From: an uncultured Erysipelotrichaceae bacterium | GTDB lineage: Bacteria; Bacillota_I; Bacilli_A; Erysipelotrichales; Erysipelotrichaceae | Direction of reading: 5' to 3' | Assembly: GCA_937893225.1 (NCBI GenBank) | Contig: CALBJM010000072.1 | Coordinates: 1-5,466, forward strand | DNA length: 5,466 bases | Part shown: positions 1-5,466 of the stretch, piece by piece | Layout of the letters: the number at the start of each line of letters is the position of its first letter | Position numbering within the stretch: the first letter of the stretch is position 1 | Made by a program: the position numbers and the translations under genes | Notes under the pieces: model-generated | What the model was told of the DNA's origin: nothing | What the model saw: the letters and a program-made list of their open reading frames with translations, nothing else | Database searches by the model: none

Positions 1-52
1 GATTGGCGATTTTCACTGGACACTTTTTGGTGATTTTTACCGGTCCCTAACA
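1..52. mobile_element. Terminal segment of a probable IS21-like insertion sequence
   Basis: This stretch does not code in any frame that fits the downstream gene, and its composition and repeat structure differ from the coding DNA beside it. It holds two imperfect direct repeats and ends in TAACA at 48-52, so read from its outer edge inward it starts TGTTAGGGACCGG. Elements of the IS21 family typically begin TG and end CA and carry several short repeats near each end that act as transposase-binding sites. At its edge, the coding frame of an MFS transporter starts abruptly in mid-domain, which is what an insertion junction looks like. The junction is placed at 52/53 with an uncertainty of a few bases, because a target duplication would blur it. 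No transposase (IstA) or helper ATPase (IstB) gene is in view; these would lie to the left. The family assignment comes from pattern memory only; another IS family, or a non-mobile repeat, remains possible. Confidence 0.62.
3..47. repeat. Two imperfect 21-bp direct repeats, 24-bp period
   Basis: Copy one lies at 3-23 and copy two at 27-47. They share the pattern TTGGYGATTTTYACYGG followed by a C-rich tail and match at 16 of 21 positions; three of the five differences are C/T transitions. The copies are separated by a short T-rich spacer. Spaced repeats of this kind close to a terminus are typical of transposase-binding sites in IS21-like elements. More copies may lie to the left of the window. 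Confidence 0.7.
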
Positions 53-1028
53 ATTTGAAGTTCCTTGGGGATATATTTGTGACAAGATAGGGTATAAAAA
101 GACTTTGTTGATTTCTAATGGAATATATTTCTTGTCGAAAATTGTATTTTGGAAAGCAAATGGATTTTGTAGCTTTTTACTAGAAAGAGTTTTACTTGCA
201 TTTGCATTGGCTGGCTTATCAGGGTGTGATAATGCATTAATATATTTAAGTTTAGATAAAAAAGAGTCAGCGGGTGTGTTTGGTAAAGTGTCTATGTTTG
301 GTACATTCGGTATGTGCGTTGCGTCTATCGTGTTTACTCTTTTTTTCTCTGCAAATTTTAAAGCAGCAGCATTGGCCACAGCAATTGCATATTTTGCAGC
401 ATTTCTTATCACGTTCTTTTTGATAGATATACGCGAAGAAGAAAAGCAGAAAGCTTCCATTCGAGAGTATTTATCTGTTATACATTTAGTGATTCATATG
501 TTACCGCTTCTACTAGCTTCTGTCTTGTTAACAGAAACGACACATATTCTGACAACATTCTATAATCAACTCCAATACACAAGAGTAGGCATCCCTGTAT
601 CAATGTATGGCATATTGTATTTGGTTATACAATTTGTGTCATTGTCTACTGGTTTATTGGATAATATTCTTTTGTATATTCGTAAAGAGAAATTGGGAAT
701 AGTGTTGTTTTGTGTTGCGTTATGTAGTGTCATTGGTTTGGTATTTGCGACAACTTGGTTTATAAGTGTGTTATGGATAGCGGTATTGATGTGTGTAGAG
801 ACGATGTATTTTTCTATATTAAATGCAATGGAAAATGAAGCAATAGAAAATACCCATCGTGCTACTACATTGTCTATTTTTTCTTTAGTTACGAATTTGT
901 GTACGTGTTTTACAGATGTTGCATTTGGGTATGCTGTACAACATTCTTTATTGTGTGCATATGGTTTGGCGTGTGTATTTGTTATTTGTGGTTTATTAGT
1001 TTTTATTAAGTGGATAAAGTTGTCCTGA
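53..1028 (+). pseudogene. MFS transporter, 5'-truncated by an insertion
   Basis: This is the remnant of a major facilitator superfamily permease, a 12-helix proton-driven or substrate-driven inner-membrane carrier. The open frame from 54 gives 324 residues and ends at TGA 1026-1028. It opens with FEVPWGYICDKIGYKK, which matches the end of TM2 and loop 2-3 motif A (G-x3-D-K-x-G-x-K-K; Gly at 69, Asp at 81, Lys at 84, Gly at 90). About ten hydrophobic segments follow, with GLSGCDNALIYLSL resembling the TM4 region and HRATTLSIFSLVTNL the TM10-11 region of drug-efflux-like MFS proteins. Intact relatives have about 390-420 residues, so the start codon, TM1 and most of TM2 are missing. A TAA at 48-50 closes the frame upstream. 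A TTG at 105 could be read as a start, but it lies after motif A and lacks a convincing SD; the first in-frame ATG is at 294. No internal stop or frameshift was seen, so the loss looks recent. The substrate cannot be inferred. Confidence 0.8.
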
Positions 1029-1044
1029 TTTTGGGCAATTGGGA

Positions 1045-1072
1045 TGTTTGTTTGATAGATATAGGCTAAAAT
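1045..1072 (+). promoter_or_regulatory. Possible weak sigma-A-type promoter for the peptidase gene
   Basis: A TAAAAT hexamer at 1067-1072 matches the -10 consensus at five of six positions. The best-spaced -35 candidate is TGTTTG at 1045-1050, 16 nt upstream, which is a poor match to TTGACA. Transcription would start near 1079, giving a very short leader before the SD at 1084-1090. It lies in the 66-nt gap after the MFS remnant, where no terminator hairpin was seen, so read-through from upstream is also possible. Hexamers like this are common in AT-rich DNA. Confidence 0.3.
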
Positions 1073-1083
1073 AGAAATATTAC

Positions 1084-1090
1084 TTGGAGG
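1084..1090 (+). promoter_or_regulatory. Ribosome-binding site fixing the peptidase start
   Basis: TTGGAGG lies four nucleotides before the ATG at 1095. It supports that start over the second in-frame ATG at 1113 (Met7), which has no comparable SD. A TAG at 1062-1064 closes the frame upstream, and no other start codon lies between it and 1095. Confidence 0.8.
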
Positions 1091-1094
1091 ATTT

Positions 1095-3977
1095 ATGGAA
1101 AAGAATACAATCATGAACGGATTTAAAGTTACCAATGTTAGAGAACTTCCAGATGTAAAGGGAACATTGGTTGAAATGGAACACGATAAGACAGGTGCAA
1201 AGCTTGCATGGCTTGATAGAGTGGATGAGAATAAGACTTTTTCCATCGCCTTCAAGACGATACCTACAGATGATACTGGTGTGTTTCATATATTGGAACA
1301 TTCTGTATTAAATGGTTCACAGAAGTATCCTGTAAAGGAACCATTTGTTGAATTGTTAAAGGGAAGCATGCAAACATTTTTGAATGCGATGACATTTCCT
1401 GATAAGACAATGTATCCAGTTTCTAGTAGAAATGATAAGGATTTTATGAATCTTGTGTCTGTGTATATGGATGCTGTTTTTCATCCAGCAATATATACAA
1501 ATCCAAATATTTTTTATCAAGAAGGATGGCATTATGAAATTCGTCATGAGGAAGATGAACCTATTTATAAAGGTGTTGTGCTGAATGAAATGAAAGGTGC
1601 ATTTTCTTCTGTGGATGAAGCAATTATCGATGAATTGAATAGAATGTTATTTCCAGATAATTGTTATCGATTTGTTTCTGGTGGAGATCCAGAACACATT
1701 ACAGATCTTTCCTATGAAAAGTTTATTGAAACGCATCAAAAATTCTATCATCCTAGTAATGCAAGAGTTTGGTTGGATGGTAGTGTTGATATAAATGCGG
1801 TAACGAAGTTTTTGGATGATGCATATTTTTCAAAGTATGAAAAAGAAGATTTTGACTTTTCTATTCCTATGCAAAAAGTCACAGAAGCAAATCATCATAC
1901 TATTCAATATGAATTATCCGCTGATGAGTCTTGTGTAAATAGAACACAGATTGCTTTAGCACAAATCGTTTCTTCTTTTGATGATCCTATGAAGAACTTG
2001 GCATGGGGTGCTTTGTCTACCGTGCTTGTTTCTTCGAATGAATCAGAATTGAAAAAGTGTTTGATTGATGCTGGTTTAGCAGAAGATGTGGAATTAGATA
2101 TTTATGATGGTATTCAACAGCCTTGGATCGTGATGTGTGTGCGCAATACAAATGCAGAACAATATGATGCGGTGATTCATACAATTCGTACTTGTGCAGA
2201 AAAGATGATTAAAGAGGGTTTGCAGCATGATGCAATTCAAGCAACATTGAATCAGATGGAATTTAAATATCGTGAGAAACATGAACCAGCTGGTGTGATG
2301 TTTGCACAACGTGCTTTAGAAACTTGGTTATATGATGGCGATATTGCACAAGGTTTCTCTTTAGCATCCATATTTGAAACACTGCGCAAGAAAGTGGATG
2401 AAGGGTATTTTGAAGAACTGATGAAAGAGTTCTTCTTATCGGATAAGCTTACTACGGTTACAGCTATTCCATCAACTACACTAGGTGATGAAAGAAATCA
2501 AAGGGAAGCTGAAAAACTTCATCATGCAAAAGCTTCTTGGGAAGATGTGCATGCTTATATTGAAAAAAATGCAGTATTGGATGCATGGCAAGCAAGTGAT
2601 AATACAAAAGAGGCATTGGATACATTACCAAAATTAACTTTAGAAGATATTTCTAAGGATCCAATTGATTATCCATATGAACTACGAAGAATTCGTGGTG
2701 TAGATGTTATCTTACATCCTGCAGATGATACAGGTATTGTATACATGAATTTCTACTTCAATTTAGCTGGATTAACAAGAGAACACTTACCTGCAGTTGG
2801 TTTGTTTACAAGCTTATTAACATCTTTACCAACAAAGACTAAAACGGTAGAACAATTACAAAGTGCAATACGAAAAGACTTAGGTGGATTGTCTTTCTTT
2901 GTTGATGCATATTCTCCTGATAAAAAATATGAAGTTTGTGTGCCAATGTTAGGAGCGTCTGTTTCTTGTTTAAAGCAAAATTGTGATAAGGCAATTGCTT
3001 TGATATTAGAAATTGCGAAAGAAACTGTATTTGATCCGGAAAAAATTCTTCCAATATTAAAGCAAGATAATGATGCATTCCGTCAAAATTTGATTGCTGC
3101 AGGACAATCTTATGCAATGCGTAGAGCATCTGCGCATAATAGTGCAGAAGGTGTATTCCGTGAATTTGTTGGTGGATATGCTTCAGGTGTATATGAAAAG
3201 AATCTTGAAAAGAATTTTACGAATGCAATTGGTGAATTTATCAATGAGTGTGAAATGTATCAAGAAATTTTATTTTCACAAGCTCGTTGTACAGCATCAG
3301 TAACAGGTGAAGATAACTTACAGTGTGTGGAATGGTTAGTTGATGGTTTGTCTACGATTGATGCACAAAAAGCATGTGTGCATTATCCATTATTAACAGA
3401 TAATAAAGAGTGTATTCAAATACCTGGTGGTGTTTCCTATAGTGCTGTTAATACAAATCTTGCAAAATATGGACAAGAAACAACGCCTGAAATGAATGTT
3501 ATGTCTCACTATTTGACATATGAATACTTATGGAATGAAGTACGTGTCAAAGGTGGTGCATATGGAACGGGATTTTCTGTGAATAACAATGGAAATGTAG
3601 GTGCATATTCTTATAGGGATCCAGATGTATGTAATGCATTACATGCGTTTGCTTCTATTCCAGAATGCTTAAGAGCGTTACAAAATAAAGGTGCTGATTT
3701 GACGCAAATGATCATCGGCTCCATTGCTTCAGCAGAACCATTGCTATCTCCAATGCGTAAAGTATTGGTTTCAGATCGTTTGTATTTCCAAGGAATTCGT
3801 TACGAAAAGAGAAAAGAAAATCGTGCAAAAATCATTCACACAAATGCAGATACATTAGGGGAATATGCACCAGTGTTACGAAAAGCAATGGATGATTGGA
3901 GTGTTTGTGTAGTTGGTAATGAAGAGACTTGTCATAAATTGGAACAAGATGGTTTCATTAAATTAGAAGCAATTTAG
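1095..3977 (+). CDS. M16C family zinc metallopeptidase (PreP/Cym1-like, insulinase superfamily)
   Basis: This predicted ATP-independent zinc peptidase of 960 residues is close to the usual length of the M16C (presequence protease) family, whose members form a two-half clamshell that degrades short unstructured peptides. The inverted zinc motif HxxEH is HILEH, with zinc ligands His65 and His69 and catalytic Glu68. The distal ligand is Glu165 in VVLNEMKGAFSS, 97 residues after Glu68, as in PreP. The substrate-binding Arg/Tyr pair in the C-terminal half is Arg817 and Tyr823 in RVKGGAYG. Approximate domain order: catalytic M16 domain 45-200, M16C domain 200-400, charged helical hinge (M16C-associated) 450-525, then the C-terminal half from 530. 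That half has no HxxEH; the equivalent area near 569-575 reads GLFTSLL, as expected for the non-catalytic half. No signal peptide or membrane helix is seen, so it should be cytoplasmic. The gene ends with TAG, 21 nt before an ABC exporter. Natural substrates are unknown; peptide recycling is the family-based guess. Confidence 0.95.
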   Translation: MEKNTIMNGFKVTNVRELPDVKGTLVEMEHDKTGAKLAWLDRVDENKTFSIAFKTIPTDDTGVFHILEHSVLNGSQKYPVKEPFVELLKGSMQTFLNAMTFPDKTMYPVSSRNDKDFMNLVSVYMDAVFHPAIYTNPNIFYQEGWHYEIRHEEDEPIYKGVVLNEMKGAFSSVDEAIIDELNRMLFPDNCYRFVSGGDPEHITDLSYEKFIETHQKFYHPSNARVWLDGSVDINAVTKFLDDAYFSKYEKEDFDFSIPMQKVTEANHHTIQYELSADESCVNRTQIALAQIVSSFDDPMKNLAWGALSTVLVSSNESELKKCLIDAGLAEDVELDIYDGIQQPWIVMCVRNTNAEQYDAVIHTIRTCAEKMIKEGLQHDAIQATLNQMEFKYREKHEPAGVMFAQRALETWLYDGDIAQGFSLASIFETLRKKVDEGYFEELMKEFFLSDKLTTVTAIPSTTLGDERNQREAEKLHHAKASWEDVHAYIEKNAVLDAWQASDNTKEALDTLPKLTLEDISKDPIDYPYELRRIRGVDVILHPADDTGIVYMNFYFNLAGLTREHLPAVGLFTSLLTSLPTKTKTVEQLQSAIRKDLGGLSFFVDAYSPDKKYEVCVPMLGASVSCLKQNCDKAIALILEIAKETVFDPEKILPILKQDNDAFRQNLIAAGQSYAMRRASAHNSAEGVFREFVGGYASGVYEKNLEKNFTNAIGEFINECEMYQEILFSQARCTASVTGEDNLQCVEWLVDGLSTIDAQKACVHYPLLTDNKECIQIPGGVSYSAVNTNLAKYGQETTPEMNVMSHYLTYEYLWNEVRVKGGAYGTGFSVNNNGNVGAYSYRDPDVCNALHAFASIPECLRALQNKGADLTQMIIGSIASAEPLLSPMRKVLVSDRLYFQGIRYEKRKENRAKIIHTNADTLGEYAPVLRKAMDDWSVCVVGNEETCHKLEQDGFIKLEAI

Positions 3978-3988
3978 AAATAAAAAGC

Positions 3989-3994
3989 GAGGGG
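3989..3994 (+). promoter_or_regulatory. Ribosome-binding site of the ABC exporter gene
   Basis: GAGGGG lies four nucleotides before the ATG at 3999. It sits in the 21-nt gap after the peptidase stop, and a TAA at 3981-3983 closes the frame upstream, so no earlier start is available. The GGATTTATG arrangement is the same as that of the peptidase gene. Confidence 0.75.
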
Positions 3995-3998
3995 ATTT

Positions 3999-5466
3999 AT
4001 GCAAAAAAATAAGTTTGCGTCAAAGACGCAGATGATATTGTTTTTTCTGAATGGTAGTAAAAAGTATTTTGTCATAGCTATTGTATTTGCTTGTTTAGTT
4101 TCATTTATGGATATGATCAATCCGAAAATCATATCCTATACAGTAGATACAATATTGTCTGATAAAGCAGTAGCACTTCCTTCCTTTGTACAATCAATAG
4201 TGGATAATTTGGGTGGTGTTTCTTGGTTGAAAGCAAATTTATGGTTCATAGCTTTAGTGGTTATATTAGTGGCTGCTTTAGGTGCATTGTGTAGATTTGT
4301 GTTTAACTTATTTAATACAAAGGGTGCGGAAAGATTGGTACATACGATGCGAAATGAATTGTTTGATCACATTTTGCATTTGCCATTTTCGTGGCATTCA
4401 GAGAATCAAACAGGTGACATTATTCAGAGATGTACATCTGATGTAGAACAAATCAAAATATTTTTATCAGAACAATTAACATTCTTGTTTCGTTTTGTCA
4501 TTTTGATAAGTTTTGCGATGTATTTTATGTTCACGATCAACTGGAAGTTAACACTTGTAGCAGCAATGTTTATTCCAATTATTATTGGTTATTCCTTATT
4601 TTTTCATAAGGGCATTAGTGACTCTTTTGAGAAAGTAGATATTGAAGAAGGAAAATTATCATCTATAGCGCAAGAAAACTTAACAGGCGTACGCGTTGTT
4701 CGTGCTTTTGGCAGAGAGTCGTACGAAAGAGCGAGATTTGAAAAACAAAATGAACAATACACGGGTATGTGGGTACATTTAATGAACTTACTTGCGGCAT
4801 TTTGGAGTAGTTCAGATTTATTTTCTTATTTACAAATCATGTGTGTGCTTTGTTATGGGTCTGTGTTATGTGTACAAGGAGAAATGAGTGCAGGTGATTT
4901 TATCGCATTTAATTCTTATGCAAATATGTTAATGTGGCCAATTCGTTCTATTGGAAGAGTCATCGCAAATCTAGCAAAGGCTGGTATTTCTATAGAGCGT
5001 TTAATGTATATCATGAATAGTGAAGAAGAAAAAGATGAAGATGATGCAATTGATGTAGATATGCATCAGGACATCATATTTGATCATGTGCGTTTTCAAT
5101 ATGAAAATGGTACTGCAGATATTTTAGATGATATTTCATTTACTGTTAAAGCAGGTAGTACTGTAGGTATTTTAGGTGGTACAGGTAGTGGTAAGAGTAC
5201 ATTGATGTATTTGTTGGATAAGTTGTACGTATTGCCTAAAAATAATGGTTCGATTCGTATTGGAGATACAGATATTCGCCATATTAAAACAGAATGTATT
5301 CGAAAGAATATTGGTATGGTTTTACAAGAACCGTATTTGTTTTCTCGAACATTAGAAGAAAATATTGCGATTGCATTGCCTGATATGGATCGAGCAAAAG
5401 TAAGAGAGGCAGCAAGGGTAGCGGCACTAGACTCTGCTATTGAACACTTTAAAGAAGGCTATGAAA
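3999..5466 (+). CDS. ABC exporter half-transporter (membrane domain fused to ATPase), 3' end outside window
   Basis: The first 489 codons of an ATP-driven exporter are present, out of the roughly 580 residues usual for this type. It should act in the cytoplasmic membrane as a homodimer or as one half of a heterodimer. Six membrane helices are visible at about residues 22-42, 79-103, 162-180, 184-204, 273-293 and 301-325. The cytoplasmic region NLTGVRVVRAFGRE (227-240) and GEMSAGDFIAFNSYANML (294-311) are typical of the type I exporter fold (BmrA/LmrA/MsbA-like). A short acidic linker, SEEEKDEDD (341-349), leads into the ATPase domain. There, Tyr368 is the likely A-loop aromatic residue, Walker A is GGTGSGKST (393-401) and the Q-loop glutamine is Gln443 in VLQEPYLFS. 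The signature motif, Walker B, catalytic glutamate and H-loop lie beyond the window, so neither ATPase competence nor heterodimer type can be judged. Spacing of 21 nt to the peptidase gene suggests co-transcription. The cargo (drug, lipid or peptide) is unknown; no N-terminal C39 peptidase domain is present. Confidence 0.93.
   Translation, partial: MQKNKFASKTQMILFFLNGSKKYFVIAIVFACLVSFMDMINPKIISYTVDTILSDKAVALPSFVQSIVDNLGGVSWLKANLWFIALVVILVAALGALCRFVFNLFNTKGAERLVHTMRNELFDHILHLPFSWHSENQTGDIIQRCTSDVEQIKIFLSEQLTFLFRFVILISFAMYFMFTINWKLTLVAAMFIPIIIGYSLFFHKGISDSFEKVDIEEGKLSSIAQENLTGVRVVRAFGRESYERARFEKQNEQYTGMWVHLMNLLAAFWSSSDLFSYLQIMCVLCYGSVLCVQGEMSAGDFIAFNSYANMLMWPIRSIGRVIANLAKAGISIERLMYIMNSEEEKDEDDAIDVDMHQDIIFDHVRFQYENGTADILDDISFTVKAGSTVGILGGTGSGKSTLMYLLDKLYVLPKNNGSIRIGDTDIRHIKTECIRKNIGMVLQEPYLFSRTLEENIAIALPDMDRAKVREAARVAALDSAIEHFKEGYE

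Noticed and set aside
17..77. Outward promoter from the IS end (TGGACA at 17-22, TATATT at 72-77)
   Set aside because: TGGACA is close to a -35 hexamer, but no -10-like hexamer lies 16-18 nt downstream, and TATATT is too far away at about 49 nt.
1018..1050. Possible terminator after the MFS remnant
   Set aside because: The region offers only a short, poorly paired TCC/GGGA stem and no proper U-tract follows it.
47..1301. Long minus-strand open frames at 47-460, 566-1255 and 1080-1301
   Set aside because: They lie opposite the MFS and peptidase coding sequences, resemble no family I recognise and have no convincing ribosome-binding sites. They are antisense shadows of AT-rich genes.
2718..2735. 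P-x-D-D-T-G in the peptidase C-terminal half (residues 542-547), echoing PTDDTG before HILEH (residues 58-62)
   Set aside because: When the two halves are aligned by strand and helix order, the motifs fall at different structural positions, so the similarity is probably chance and not a trace of internal duplication.
2839..3303. Small open frames within the peptidase gene (minus 2839-3129, plus 3094-3303)
   Set aside because: They overlap a well-supported 960-residue coding frame whose homology continues through the whole region, and they have no recognisable product.

Overview
The window comes from a low-GC Gram-positive bacterium (Bacillota). This rests on AT-rich coding sequence, strong GGAGG-type Shine-Dalgarno sites and the gene families present. 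An Erysipelotrichia-like gut or oral anaerobe would fit, but that is a guess from general character and not from a marker gene. Everything recognised lies on the + strand.

Positions 1-52 look like the terminal part of an insertion sequence, most likely IS21-like. There are two imperfect 21-bp direct repeats at a 24-bp period, and the segment ends in ...TAACA, so read inward it starts TGTTAGGG. Directly after it, from about 53 to 1028, is the remnant of a major facilitator superfamily (MFS) transporter. Its frame begins abruptly inside the conserved end of TM2 (FEVPWGYICDKIGYKK) and is closed upstream by a TAA at 48-50 within the IS-like segment. The transporter has therefore lost its start codon, TM1 and most of TM2, while the remaining 324 codons are open and undecayed. 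This suggests a recent insertion.

Positions 1029-1094 are a short intergenic gap with a possible weak promoter. At 1095-3977 lies a complete 960-residue M16C-type zinc metallopeptidase (PreP/Cym1-like, insulinase superfamily) with every expected catalytic residue. After a 21-nt gap with no terminator, an ABC exporter half-transporter (membrane domain fused to ATPase) starts at 3999 and runs off the window end, after Walker A and the Q-loop but before the signature motif and Walker B. The peptidase and exporter probably form one operon, with near-identical ribosome-binding layouts (purine-rich SD, ATTT, ATG).

I saw no RNA gene, CRISPR array, riboswitch or convincing terminator. The most notable event is the IS-like truncation of the MFS gene. 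The remaining genes belong to known families, and I found no evidence of a new biological system here.
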